Both the position numbers and the translations under genes were made by a program. DNA of 64,000 bases from Tetragonia tetragonoides (lineage: Eukaryota; Streptophyta; Magnoliopsida; Caryophyllales; Aizoaceae). A model generated the notes under the pieces. It did no database searches. It was not told where the DNA came from and saw only the letters and a program-made list of their open reading frames with translations. Of this stretch, positions 22,801 to 34,900 are shown in pieces; position 1 is the stretch's first letter; each line of letters opens with the position of its first letter. The stretch lies in contig CM076139.1 of the NCBI GenBank assembly GCA_038025085.1, positions 24,887,807 to 24,951,806 on the forward strand, read 5' to 3'.

Positions 22801-23284
22801 GGGGAAGATAATCATGCCTAGGCAAAGCTTTTGCCTATGGCTAGCTCAATTGGGAAGACTGCTAACAAAGGATAGGATGCAGAAGATGGGTTTCCTGAGT
22901 GGTGATGCCATGTGCAACCTGTGCAAAGAGAAGACAGAAGACCATAACCACTTGTTCTTCAATTGTAATGTGTCTGCAGGGGCCCTGGATCAGTTAAGAG
23001 GTTGGCTACAGATACCAGCAAGAGCAAACTCTATCCAGGGTATGCTCAACTGGATAAGCAGGCAAAAGAGTTCCAGGTTCAGGAAGGAAGTTTATGCAGC
23101 AGGACTTGCAGCAACAGTGTACTGGATATGGAGATGCAGGAACATACAACATTTTAAGGGGAGCAGAATGTCATTGGTGCAGATCATGCAACAGATCCAG
23201 CAGGTGGTCAGAATTAGAATTCAGCAATGCAGCAGTAAGAGGAAAATCAACAGCAAGGACAAGAGATGGATAGAAAATTTGTGA
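19891..23284 (+). pseudogene. LINE E ORF2, one frameshift and three stops
   Basis: The full 1130-codon layout is present: MDRILIWNVRGL start, endonuclease (GGDFNNVM, SDHSPICL), RT (NKSPGPDGFGSGFF, RQGDPISPL, SFADDLMCF) and zf-RVT (CNLCKEKTEDHNHLFFNC). The lesions are a slip in the A-run near 19970, TAA at 20876-20878, TAA at 21626-21628 and TGA at 22391-22393. In motif A the usual KIDLRKAYD reads KIDRRKAYD. Apart from these it aligns over its whole length with LINEs I and O. Confidence 0.92.
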
Positions 23285-23812
23285 TTTGCCTCTCTGTAAT
23301 ATGTGCGTGTAATTTGGTGCTGCTGTAAAGCATGCAGAAGAGTCAGCAGGAAAACCAGATTTTCAGTTGTCAACAGTCCAGCAGTAGGGGAAAGATGCAG
23401 CAATCTGGCAGCTCAATAAGGCTAGAGCCCTGTAACAGCTTAGGTGCAGCAGGACCAGCAGATAAAAAATCAGAAGCAGGTTTCAGGAAACCCAGCAGAT
23501 GGTAACAGAGTAACAGCAAGGATGGGATTGGATCAGGAATTTGTAGTAGCTTATTTCACTGTATTTGTATTAGATGTATTTTGTTTTGCTGTAAGTCAGG
23601 AATGTTTTTGTTTATTTTGTCTGAGAAAGGAGGAGCCACTGGTTGTAATGTGGTTACTCTAGTACTGTATTAGGGCTGTTTGGTTGTAAAGGGATGTAGA
23701 AAAAAGGAACCCTACATAGTAGGTGGCCTTGGATTTACATTGCCTGTGGGCTTTAATCGTGTTACATTATAGTTAGTAATAATATCTTTTCTGACTTGCA
23801 CCAAAAAAAAAT

Positions 23813-24157
23813 ACATACGCGTAAAACGGCCCTTACACGCCTATCAGGGACCCAATAACCGACCCTGGGTGCGTCCCATGTCCCGTAGGGGTCTCCCGTG
23901 CGATATGGGGCGAAAATACTAACGTCGAAAACTTTGCGTCCGGAGGCCCATAACACGTCGCCTACAGCATTCCCGGTGCCCGTTTGCCGTTTTCGCCCAA
24001 AATTTTTTTTTGGGATCTATCATGGCCCTAGGGGACGCTTGGTACCCCGGGAGGGTCACCTTGATCCCCGAACTCCGATATCACACATGTCACCCGTTTT
24101 CGGGCCTTAACATTGGCATCGCGTCGCCCATTTTCGGATGCCTAACATTGGCATCGC
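23813..24157. repeat. Satellite monomer plus 35-bp partial and doubled target
   Basis: One monomer (23813-24109) is followed by acattggcatcgc, a scrap of monomer end (gtcgcccattttcgg... to 24144), and another acattggcatcgc (24145-24157) that abuts LINE F. The doubled target flanks a fragment of only 35 bp. Confidence 0.85.
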
Positions 24158-26161
24158 AGCGCGTTTTTTCTTTTCTCTCTCTAAAATGCTCTCTCCACTC
24201 TCCTCAGCAGCGCTCGTTAACCACCATTAACAGCCCTGAGTTCAATGGGGAAGAAAGAGAAATCAAAGCGAGGGAATGGAATTGACGATGAGGATGCAGG
24301 GAAATCGACAGCACCACCTTGTCCCACGAAAAATGTGACACAACGAAAACGCTCGAGCGAAAATCAGGAAAACCTAGGTCGTGTTATCAGGAATGTCACG
24401 GATGAATTGGAGGACCCAGATATCATGAGACCTGATGCACGCACTGAAACTATGAAAGAAATGGAATTAGCGAACGAAAAAATCAAATCCTGGTTGTCGA
24501 AGATGAAGGAAAGGGCAAACAATCAAGGCTCGGATAAGGAAGAGGTTGAAATTGCAGAACAAGGCAAAAAACAGCAATTTGCGGATTCAGGTAAAACATT
24601 TGCTTGGGAAAAATTTGACATAACTAAACTTAAAAATGCTGGTTTTAAACTGGATTTTATAGCTCCTGTTATGATCGAAGGAAAACCTGTAGGAGAAATT
24701 AATTTCAAGGATATAGAGTCTGAAATTAATTACTGGAAACAATCTGTTGTTTGCTATGTCATGGGATCAAGGCCACCTATCAATGTGCTTAGTGGTTTTC
24801 TTAGGAGAATTTGGTCGAAGAGGGGAATGAACAAAATAGCAATGATGAAAAATGGGCTAGTTAATGTTAGATTTGATTCAATGGAACAGAGAGATGCTGT
24901 GCTAGAGGAAGGGGTTTATCACTTTGATAATAAACCCATGATTGTGAGACCTTGGTCTGAGAATATAGACTATGCGCACGAGGAGCTCACATCTGTTCCT
25001 ACCTGGGTTAAATTCCCTGGTTTGAATGTCAAATATTGGAATGCAATGGGGCTGAGTAAACTTGCAAGCTTAGTAGGCAGACCAATGATGGCTGACAGGT
25101 TCACTGAACTGAAAGTAGGGATTCAGTATGCCAGGGTACTGATTGAAAGTGGAGATAGGGGGAGAATATCTTGATAAGGTGCACTACAAGAATGAAAGAG
25201 GGAACATAGTGGAGCAAGAAGTTGAGTATGACTGGAAACCTGTACTGTGCAACTACTGCAAACAACATGGACACAGTGAGCCTGAATGCAGGAAAAAGAA
25301 AGTATTACAGGAGCCTGTGACTCAAGCAGTGCCTGTGCAGCAACTACCTGTTCAGCAAGCAAAGCCAAGAACACAGCAATGGCAGAGTGCAGGGAGAGGC
25401 AGAGGTAGAATGGGCAATGCAGGGAGAGGGATGAGGGCTGGGAGAGGATACTACAGACAAATCCAACAGACTAACAATGCTACAACTCAGTTACAGAATC
25501 CCTTTGATTTACTGCAAAGTGTAGATGGGGAACAGGAGGGGAGGCAGGCACAAGGTCAAGAAACAATGCCAGGAATACAGGAAGATCAGACATCAGAGGA
25601 AGTGCCAGCACATAACTGCATTGAAGAATGTTTACTACAAGACTAAGCTGGTCTGGATGAGGAGATGGAGATGCAGGAACTTGAAGTTTCTGAGAGTCAG
25701 AATCAGAATTCAGCAGTGTAGTAGCAAGAGAAGATAAACAGCAAGGGTTACAGCTGGAAGAGAAATCTGTGAAATTCATTGAAATGTGTTTTGTAAGTGA
25801 ATGAAAACTATGCAGAAAGTCCAGCAGGAAAAATGAGAAGCAGAGTGCAGCAGCTCAGCAGAAGGAGAAAGATGCAGAATCCAGTAGCTTTACAAGGCTA
25901 GAGAATCTGTAATAGATTAGTTAACTATGTTATATAATTTGATGTAAATCAGGAATATTTGTTTTTGTATGTTTCAGATATGGGGGGCCACTGGATGTAG
26001 TGAGGAACTCCAGTAATGGTTTTGGTTTGTAGGGTTGTAAAGGGATGTAGAAATAAGGAAACCTACCTAGTAGGTGGCCTTGGATATGCATTGCCTATGG
26101 GCTGTAATCATGCTACATTACAGCTAGCAATAATACAACTTCTAACTTGCATCAAAAAAAA
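24158..26161 (+). mobile_element. LINE F, ORF1-only deletion derivative
   Basis: The element has a proper 5' leader, ORF1, and a proper 3' end (hairpin 26062-26074, tail to 26161, then acattggcatcgc). Nearly all of ORF2 is missing: about 45 bp of endonuclease sequence (25615-25660) and about 110 bp of the ORF2 tail (25660-25770) remain. At 2.0 kb with intact insertion junctions, it was probably mobilised in this shortened form. Confidence 0.88.
24245..25646 (+). pseudogene. LINE F ORF1, one frameshift, fused to an ORF2 scrap
   Basis: MGKKEKSKRGNGIDDED starts an open frame to 25174. One extra A at about 25147 shifts it, and the remainder (knuckle CNYCKQHGHSEPEC, Q- and RG-rich tail) is open to 25646. 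The usual C-terminus (PAHGKxPILTxSHG) is replaced after PAH by CIEECLL, which comes from the endonuclease region of ORF2 across a deletion. The ATGGATAG junction is therefore gone. Confidence 0.88.
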
Positions 26162-26668
26162 ACATTGGCATCGCGTAAAACAGTCCTTACAAGCCTATCA
26201 GGGACCCAATAACTGACCATGGGGCCTCCCATGTCCCCTAGGGGTTTCCCGTGCGATATGGAAAGAAAATATTAACGTCGAAAACTTTGCGTTCGGAGGC
26301 CCAGAACACGTCGCCTACAGCATTCCCATAGCCCGGTTGCCGTTTTCGCCCAATTTTTTTTCAAGGGGTCTATCATGGCTCTAAGAGACCCGGGGTGTCC
26401 TGGGAGGGTCACCTTGATCCCCGAACTCCGATATCACACATGTCGCCGTTTTCGGGCCCTAACATAGGCATCGCATAAAACCGCCCTTACAAGCCTATGA
26501 GGGACCCAATAACTGACCCTAGGGGCGGGGTGTCCCGTGCGATATAGGGCGAAAATATTAACGTCAAAAACTTTGCGTCCGGAGGCCCAGAACATGTCGC
26601 CTACAGCATTCCCAGGGCCTGGTGGTCGTTATCGCCCAAACTTCTCTCGGGGGGTCTATCATGGCTCC
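26162..26668. repeat. Satellite, one complete and one partial monomer
   Basis: One monomer spans 26162-26461. A second begins at acataggcatcgc (26462) and breaks off near 26668, shortly after gggtctatcatgg, where it changes into the minisatellite. Confidence 0.9.
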
Positions 26669-27096
26669 AGAGGACATGGGACCTGGGCGCTTGGACATAG
26701 GTGCTGCGTCATGGGACATGGGCGCTTGGACATAGGTGCTGCGTCATGGGACATGGGTGCTGCGTCATAGGACAAGGGTGCTGTGTCATGGGACATGGGT
26801 GCTGCGTCATGGAACATGGGTGCTGCGTCATGGGACAAGGGTGCTGCAGCAATATGGGACATGGGTGCTGCTTCATGGGACAAGGGTGCTGCAGCACCAT
26901 GGACATGGGTGCTGCGTCATGGGACAAGGGTGTTGTAGCACCATGGGATATGGGTGCGGCATCATGGGTTAAAGGTGGTGCAGCACCATGGGACATGGGT
27001 GCTGCATCACGGGACAAGGGTGCTACAGCACCATGGGACATGGGTGCTGCATCACGCGACAAGGGTGCTGCAGCACCATGGGACAAGACAAGTCAC
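26669..27096. repeat. 21-24-bp minisatellite derived from satellite sequence
   Basis: About twenty direct repeats contain gacatgggtgctgcgtcatgg (21 bp), with 24-bp versions carrying an extra cac before the final catgg. Two longer units start the array. It opens Cys/Gly/His-rich frames on both strands because unit lengths are multiples of three. These are not considered genes. Confidence 0.9.
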
Positions 27097-27123
27097 GCCA
27101 TAGAATAAAGAAAGAGATCTCAC

Positions 27124-27155
<32 letters not shown>

Positions 27156-27348
27156 TGTTTTATCCTGTTGAGTCAAATTAAGCCGCAGGCTCCACTTTTG
27201 TTGGTGCCCTTCCGTCAGTTCCTTCAAGTTTCACCCTTGCAACCATACTCCCCCCGAAACCCAAAAACTTTGATTTCACCCTTGCAACCATAAGGTGTCA
27301 GCGGCGTTCTAAAAGTAACATCTGCAGATCCCTGGTCAACATCGTTTC

Positions 27349-27420
<72 letters not shown>

Positions 27421-27766
27421 CGGAAAATGCTTTCGCAGTTGTTCGTCTAATCTTTCATAAATCCACGAATGCCCCCGACTGTCCCTGTTAATTATTCCTC
27501 CGATCCTGAAGGCCAACAAAATAGGACCGGAATCCTATGATGTTATCCCATGCTAATGTATCCAGAGCGCAGGCCTGCTTTGAGCACTCTATCTTCTTCA
27601 AAGTAACAGCACCGGTGGCACGACCTTGCCAGTTAAGTCCATGAGCGCATCGCCGGCAGAAGGAGCAGGACGATCGGTGCACACCGCTAGGTGGACCCAT
27701 CGGCCCACCCCAAGGTCCAACACCGAGTTTTTTAACTGCAACAACTTACATATACGCTATTAGAGC
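27097..27766 (-). pseudogene. 18S rRNA pseudogene, internal fragment (copy C)
   Basis: The minus strand matches a continuous internal part of 18S rRNA, roughly its middle third. Recognisable conserved stretches include the region of gaatcaagaaagag, ctatgtctggacctgg, agccgcaggctccact and aactgcaacaactta. It keeps the part deleted near 1375 in copy A, so it is not a daughter of that copy. A small local duplication (cacccttgcaaccat) occurs at about 27233-27290. It has neither the 5' nor the 3' end of the gene. Confidence 0.9.
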
Positions 27767-27970
27767 TTAAATAAACTGAAATGGCTCATCCCGAGTGGCC
27801 GCGACATGACACAACTCGGCGCCTAGTAGGCGCTTCATGTTGCGTCCGTCTCCAGCGCCGCCTCCTTCTCCGACATAGGGGCCCGGTGCTTGAGCCGAGG
27901 TGTCGTTGGTGTCCGGCTATGATGGCGCACGATTCCACATTACTCAGCGCCTAGTAGGCACTTCATGTCA
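27767..27970 (-). other. rDNA ETS fragment (copy C)
   Basis: After a short junction, the sequence from 27781 matches the distal ETS of the other copies (gagtggccgcgacatgacac, gcctagtaggcgcttcatg). It is truncated directly against AT-rich spacer at about 27970. Most of the ETS and the 18S 5' end are missing. Confidence 0.75.
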
Positions 27971-28147
27971 CAGAAAAATAGGAAATAACAAGAAATAATA
28001 TCAGAAAAATTACAAATCACTTCAAAAAAATGGGAAAATATTTTTTAGACCTCACTTTAGTTTTTGAAATAATTTTGAGACCACACTCTTCACTCTTGTA
28101 GGTAAGAAATTCTGGCCATTACCCATGCTTTTGGTGTTCCGGCCCTG
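27971..28147. repeat. AT-rich rDNA-satellite junction spacer (copy 3, shortened)
   Basis: It matches the latter half of copy 2 (from about 7990) and leads into the variant satellite monomer at the same base. No gene is seen. Confidence 0.8.
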
Positions 28148-28776
28148 ACATTGTTGTCCCGTAAAAACGCCTTTGCAAGCCTATCATGGACTAGATAACC
28201 GACCCCGAGGGCCTCCCATGTCCCTTAGGGATCTCCCGTGCGATATGGTGTGAAAATAAACACCTACGGTCCGCAGCCTCTTGGGAGCCAAAAAAACGTG
28301 GATTATATCCTTTGATTTTCGGCTTCCCGGGGCTGGGGTGTCATTTTTGCCCAAACATCTCCTAGGGGTCTATAATGACCCTAGAGGACCCTAGGCACTC
28401 CAGGAGGATCATCCTTATCCCTGAACTCCGATATCACTCATGCCGCAGGTATTCCGACCCTTACATTGACATCGTGTAAACCGCCCTTACAATCCAATCG
28501 GGGACCCAATAACCGACCATAGGGGCCTCCGATGTCCCCTATGGGTCTCCCGTGCGATATGGGGCAAAAATATTAACGTCGAAGACTTTGCTTCCGGAGG
28601 CCCAAAACACGTGTCCTATAGCATTACCGGGGCCCAATTGCCGTTTTCGCCCAAACTTTTTTCGGGAGCTCTATAATGGCCCCAGGGGACCCTTGGCCCC
28701 CCGGGAGGGTCACCTTCATCCCCGAACTCTGATTTCACCCATGTCGCCCGTATTCAAGCCCTAACATTGGAATCGC
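28148..28776. repeat. Satellite, variant 315-bp plus standard monomer
   Basis: The variant monomer at 28148-28462 and a standard one at 28463-28763 repeat the order seen at 2906-3522. The array ends in the target variant acattggaatcgc (28764-28776), into which LINE G is inserted. Confidence 0.9.
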
Positions 28777-29562
28777 AAATGGTTTAATATAGCCCTAAAT
28801 GGGAAGCACATTTGGGATATAGCCACAAAAAAGGACACATTGTGGGTGAAGTGGATTAATGGAGTATATTTGAAAGGAAGTAATTTCTGGAATTATGCTC
28901 CTGTATGGGGAGCCAGCTGGTATTGGACTAAGCTCAACAAGATCAAAAGTCACTTCCAGGAGCACTATTCAACAAGAGGAGTGTGGAGGGAAACTGAAAA
29001 TGGAATGTACTCAGTTGCTAGTGGATACAGAATTTTGATGGGAAATATGCCAAAATACAGACATTATGTCCTGATATGGGGAAGAGTTTCGGTACCTAGG
29101 CACAGCTTCTGTCTATGGTTGGCACAAATGGGGAGATTACTGACCAAAGACAGGCTACATAATACGGGCTTCCTTAATGGAGACACCATATGCTACCTGT
29201 GCAAAGAGGAGACAGAAAGTCACGGCCATCTGTTTTTTAGCTGCAGTATTTCAACAGAGATAATGAAACAGGTACAGACATGGCTGCATATTTCTGCAAG
29301 AGGAAGCACAATTCAGGGGCTACTAAACTGGATGAGTAGACAGAAATGCTCGAGATTCAGAAAGGAAGTGTATGCAGCTGGAATAGCAGCAACTGCATAC
29401 TGGATTTGGAGAGCCAGAAATCTGATATGCTTTGAAAAGAGCAGGCTACCAGCAACACAGATTATGCAACAGATACAGCAAGCAATCAGAGTCAGAATCC
29501 AACAGTGCAGCAGCAATAGGAAGCTAAAAAGCAAGGATAAAAGATGGATAAGGCAACTGTGA
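28777..29562 (+). pseudogene. LINE G ORF2 C-terminal fragment
   Basis: An uninterrupted reading frame from the truncation point (KWFNIALNGKHIWDIATKK) covers the region after the RT and the zf-RVT element CYLCKEETESHGHLFFSC, and ends in TGA. No endonuclease or RT domain is present, so it is a 5'-truncated remnant. The lack of stops suggests a young insertion. Confidence 0.9.
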
Positions 29563-30207
29563 GCCTGAATCAGGAAAATGGAAGAAATACAGAAGCACTG
29601 CACACAGGAGAGCAGCTTACAGCAGGCTGCAGCAGAGACTTCAGGAAGGAACCAGTAGCAGACTGCAGAAGATAGGCTGCAATCCAGGTAGAAGAATCCA
29701 GCAGGAAAAAAGGACAGCAGGCTCCAGGAAGGATACAGAAGCAGATTTATACAGAGAGAATCTGACGCAGAACAAATGCAAGGAATAGGCAGCAGTGCAG
29801 GAACTCAGGCAGCAGGTTTCAGCAGGTAATCAGCAACAGGTTGAAGAAGCAAGGCAGAATGAAAAAATATAACAGATCCAAGCAGAGTTGAAAAGCTAGA
29901 AGGAATTGTAATATCTTTAGCTATTTATGTTTTTGTATTTTGATGTAAGTCAGAAATAATTTTTTCAAATTGTAATGTTTACAGAGATGGTGAGGAAGAA
30001 TTTTTGCAAAGTGTAATGTTTACAGAGATGGTGAACCACTGCCTGTAGTGAGTTGCACCAGATTGAAGGGTTGTAAGGTATTAGAGGGATGCAGCAAAAA
30101 GGAACCCTACCTAGTAGGTGGCCTTGGATCTGCATTGCCTAAGGACTGTAATCTTGTTACATTACAGAGAGCAATAATACAATTTCTGACTTGCACCAAA
30201 AAAAAAA
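28777..30207 (+). mobile_element. LINE G, 5'-truncated
   Basis: It is flanked by acattggaatcgc at 28764-28776 and 30208-30220. Both share the A at position 8 that differs from the common target, proving a target site duplication. It contains the last 262 codons of ORF2, a 3' UTR, the hairpin at 30106-30118 and an A-tail. Confidence 0.95.
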
Positions 30208-30220
30208 ACATTGGAATCGC

Positions 30221-30489
30221 GAGAAGAATTTGTAATTTCTAGTTTATGATGTTTTTGTACTTTGTTGTAAGTCAGAAAAGATTTTTGTAATTTGTTATGT
30301 TTACAGAGATGGTGAATCACTGTCTGTAGTGAGTTGCACCAGGTTGAAGGGTTGTAAGGTAGTAAAAGGGATGCAGGAAAAAAAGGGAACCTACCTAGTA
30401 GGTGGCCTTGGATTCGCATTGCCTTAGGCCTGTAATCTTGTTACATTACAGTCAGCAATAATACATTTCTGACTTGCACCAAAAAAAAA
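30221..30489 (+). mobile_element. LINE H, 269-bp 3'-UTR-only insertion
   Basis: It lies between acattggaatcgc at 30208-30220 and 30490-30502. It contains only the end of a 3' UTR with the hairpin (30390-30402) and A-tail. It inserted at the site already used by LINE G or LINE I, with no satellite between. Confidence 0.95.
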
Positions 30490-30585
30490 ACATTGGAATC
30501 GCATTTTTCCCCTTTCTCTCTCTAAAATGCTCTCCCCTTTCTTCTCCACAGAGTTCGTTAAACTCCATTAACAACCCTGAGTTCG

Positions 30586-31990
30586 ATGGGGAAGAAAGAG
30601 AAATCTAAGCGAGGGAATGGAAACGATGATGAGGGTGCGAAGAAATCGACAGCTCCACCTTGTCCCACGAAGAATGTGACTTAAAGAAAACGTTCGAGCG
30701 CAACTCATGAAAACCTAGGTCGAGTTATGAGAAATCTAACGGATGAATTGGAGGACCCAGACATCATGACACCGGAAGTGCATACTGAAACTATGCAGCA
30801 AATTGAATTAGCGCAAGAAAAAATTAATTCTTGGATGTCGAAGATGAAGGAAAGGGCCAGCAATCAAGCCTCCGATGAAGAGCAGGTCGAAACTGTACCA
30901 CAAGAAAAACAGCAACAATTTGCAGATTCAGGTAAAACATCTGCTTGGGAAAAATTTGACATTACAAAACTCAAAAATGCTGGATTTAAATTAGATTTTA
31001 TAGCACCCTTAATGCTCGATGGAAAACCTGTAGGAGAAATAAACCTCAAGGACATAGAATCTGAAATTAATTATTGGAATCAATCTGTTGTTTGCTATGT
31101 TATGGGGTCAAGACCACCTATCAGTGTGCTTAGTGGATTCCTTAGGAGAATTTGGTCGAAGAGGGGAATCAATAAAATAGCTATGATGAAAAATGGACTA
31201 GTTATTGTGCGATTCGATTCAATGGAACAAAGAGATGCAGTGCTAGAGGAAGGTGTTTATCATTTTGACAACAAACCAATGATTGTGAGACCTTGGTCTG
31301 AGAATATAGACTATGCTCATGAGGAGCTAACATCTGTTCCTATTTGGGTCAAATTCCCGGGTCTGAGTGTCAAATATTCGAATGCAGTAGGGCTGAGTAA
31401 AATGGCAAGCTTGGTAGGCAGACCAATGGTGGCTGACAGAAACACTGAACTGAAAGTAGGGATCCAGTATGCTAGAGTGTTGATTGAAGTGGAGATAGGG
31501 GGGAAATATCCAGATAAGGTACACTACAAGAATGAAAGAGGGAACATAGTGGAACAAGAAGTCGAGTATGACTGGAAACCTGTACTGTGCAACCACTGCA
31601 AACAACATGGACACAGTGAGACTGAATGCAAGAAAAAGAAAGCAATACAGGAGCCTATGACACAGACAATACCTGTGCAACAAATACCTGCACAGCAAGC
31701 AAAGCCAAGAACACAGCAATGGCAGAATGCAGGGAGAGGCAGAGGCAGGATGGGCAATGCAGGGAGAGGGGCAAAGGGCTGGAAGAGGTGTCTATAGACA
31801 AGTCCAACAGACCAACAATGCAGCAACCCAATTACAGAACCCCTTTGATATACTGCAAGAAGTAGATGGGGAACAAGAGGGAAGACAGGTACAAGGGCAA
31901 GTAACAGAGCCAGGAATGGAGGAAGAACAACCACCAGAGGAAGAGCCAGAACATGGTAAGACTCCTATCTTGACTAATAGTCATGGATAG
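30586..31990 (+). pseudogene. LINE I ORF1, one stop and one frameshift
   Basis: It starts MGKKEKSKRGNGNDDEG. TAA at 30682-30684 replaces the CAA seen in LINE F. From the ATG at 30727 the DUF4283 part and the knuckle CNHCKQHGHSETEC are open. A one-base insertion near 31776 shifts the RG-rich tail, which resumes in the next frame to the normal TNSHG end at 31990. It overlaps ORF2 by the ATGGATAG octamer (31983-31990). Confidence 0.92.
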
Positions 31991-34900
31991 GTTGCTTATT
32001 TGGAATGTTAGAGGCTTGAATGGCCCAAACAAGCAGAGCGATGTGGCCCTCTACTGTAAAAAAAATAAATGTGGATTGGTGGCATTTCTTGAAACAAAAA
32101 TTAGATTAGTTAATATGGAAAAATGCAAAAATAGTTTCATGCCAGAATGGGAATCTTTTAGCAACCACAATGAACACAGACATGGTAGAATATGGATTAG
32201 GTGGTTACCTAATTATTTTCATGTTGATATTATTTTTTCCTCTGTGCAAATGGTGATTTGTAATGTGAGAAACAAGGAAGGGAAAAAGGATTTTGTGGTG
32301 AGTTTTGTATATGGAATGAATGAGAAAGAAGATAGAAAGCAATTGTGGAAGGACATTAATGATTTTGCAACTATCTGCAACAAACCATGGATTGTTGGGG
32401 GGGATTTCAACAATGTTTTGCTACTTGGGAACAGACAAGGTGGTTTGCCAGTTACCTTTGCTGAAATCCAGGATTTTAAATCCTGTATGGATAGTTGTTT
32501 CCTCACTGAAATGAGCTGGTCTGGGTGCCCATTCACCTGGAACAATAGGCATGAAGGGAGCGAAAGAGTATACTCTAAGATAGATTGGGTTTTTGTCAAT
32601 AGTTTATGGATGCAGGAGTTTGACCAGTGCACCCTACAGTTCATGCCAGAGGATGTATCTGATCATTCCCCTATCTACATAAATCTGCACAAAAACCAAA
32701 TTATAAATAAAACCCCCTTTAAATTCTTTAATATGTGGTGCCTCCACTCCGAATTCCTAGCCTTGGTGCAGCAAGCATGGAATTGTAGAACACATGGTAC
32801 TAAACTGTTTAGGGTTTACCAAAAACTGAAAAATGTGAAACAGGCCTTGAAAAAGCTTAACAGAGCTGAATTTAGTGATATTTTAGTACAGACTGATATT
32901 GCTAGATCAGTGATGAATCAAGCACAGGAAGATGCAAGCAAAGAGCCACTGAATGAGCTACTGCAGAAGGGAGAAATTCAGGCTAGGAAAAGGTTCAATG
33001 ACCTAAACCTGGCAGCTGAGACATTCCTTCAACAAAAGAGCAAGGCTAGATGGGTGCAACTGGGAGATGGAAACAATCAGTTTTTCCATGCAATTATGAA
33101 ACAGAGAAGGCAACAAAACAGATTGCACTCCATCAAGACACAAGAGGGCATCTTATTGGAGGATAAAGATTTGATTATTGAAGAATTTGTGGGGTTTTAC
33201 AGGAAGATGCTGGGGGTATCTGGCACCAGAGGCACTACAGCAGAGGAGAGTTTCTTTACAGCAGGGAAGAAATTAAATATGCAACAACAGATGAGCATTA
33301 GTGATCCAGTGACTGCTGAGGAAGTACAGAGAGCTATGTTTGACATTGATAAGAATAAAAGCCCAAGCCCTGATGGCTTTGGCTCAGGCTTCTTCAAGGA
33401 AGCATGGAGTATTGTCGGGGAAGAAGTGTCCAATGCAATTATAGATTTTTTTGAATCCTCTAAAATGCTGAAAGAGGTGAATGCAACTAACCTTTGTCTT
33501 GTGCAGAAAATAGGGAACCCTGAAAAAGCCTCTGATTTTAGACCTATAGCATGCTGCAACACCATATACAAATGCATTTCAAAGATCCTATGTGGGAGAT
33601 TGGCAACAGTGCTACCTGACCTCATCTCTGTGAACCAGGGTGCCTTTGTGGCACAGAGGTCAATTGTGCACAACATCATGATATGTCAGGACCTAATCAA
33701 GCACTACAACAGGAAGCAATCCTCACCTAGATTCTTGATGAAGATAGACCTGAGGAAAGCTTATGATACAATCCACTGGAGTTTTATCAAGGAGATGCTG
33801 CAAGGGTATGGATTCCCAATTAAGTTCATTGGATGGATACTTGAATGTATACAAACTGCAAGTTTCAGCATCAACATAAATGGAGGGGTACATGGATTCT
33901 TTCTTGCTAAACGTGGCATCAGAGAAGGAGATCCAGTATCCCCATTGATATTTGTGCTGGTCATGGAGTATTTCTCAAGGATTCTGAAAATAGCATGTAG
34001 GGACAAAAGCTTCAGCTGGCACCCCATGTGCAAGGAACTAGCTTTGAGTCACTTGTGCTTTGCTAATGATTTGATGTGTTTCTGCAAAGCAGGCCCTGAA
34101 TCTGTAAGTATTATGATGAATTGCATAAATTACTTTGCACAAGCTATTGGTCTGTATGCTAATAAGGAGAAATCTAACCTTTACATAGCTGGTGTGGATG
34201 AGGAAACAAAAAGAGAATTGTTAGCATTATCTGGGTTCAGGGAGGGTACATTACCTATGAAGTATTTGGGAGTCCCACTTTCACCATCTAAATGGAGTAA
34301 AATTGACTGTGAGTGCTTGGTTGATAAAATGACCAAAAAATTACAGATATGGGCCTCTAGGAATCTATCATATGCAGGAAGAGCTCAACTCATAAATTCT
34401 GTGCTTTTCTCTATACATGTGTACTGGTCTAGCATTTTCATAATGCCTGCAGGGGTACTTAAAAATATAGAACAAAAATGCAGATATTTCTTATGGGGTT
34501 CCACTGAGCAGAAGCATAAAACCAACCTCGTGGCATGGGATATAGTATGCAGACCTAGGAAAAATGGGGGCATAAACATAAAAAATTGTAAATGGTTTAA
34601 TTTGGCTCTGAATGGAAAACATATCTGGGATTTAGCCACAAAAAAAGATACCTTGTGGGTAAAATGGATAAATGGGATATATCTGAAAGGCACCAATCTC
34701 TGGGACTATGCACCAGTGTGGGGTGCCAGCTGGTACTGGACCAAACTCAACAAAAGCAAGAGCTATTTCCAGGAGCATTACACATCCAGAGGGGTCGGGA
34801 AAAGAGATGCAGATGGTTGCTATACAGCTGCAAGGGGATATAGCACTTTGATGGGAGATATGCCTAAATATAGACATGCCAATCTGATTTGGGAAAGAGT

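Larger units (their letters stand above)
18422..23812 (+). mobile_element. LINE E, full-length, back to back with LINE D
   Basis: It starts at 18435 directly after the acattggcatcgc (18422-18434) that also ends LINE D, with no satellite between them. Leader, ORF1, ORF2 and a 3' UTR of about 520 nt follow, with the hairpin CCTAC-ATA-GTAGG at 23711-23723 and tail at 23803-23811. The right target copy has decayed to acatacgc, followed by the normal gtaaaac of the satellite. Confidence 0.93.

Noticed and set aside
24158..25770. LINE F as a spliced LINE transcript (GTAAG follows the conserved CATG at the end of ORF1 in intact copies)
   Set aside because: The actual junction leaves CAT and not CATG before the next segment, so a GT-AG intron does not fit without an extra deletion. 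Ordinary deletion is simpler.
26701..27108. Open frames on both strands encoding Cys/Gly- or Ala/Pro/His-rich repeats
   Set aside because: They follow from a minisatellite whose unit lengths (21 and 24 bp) are multiples of three. There is no start context, domain or conservation to support a gene.
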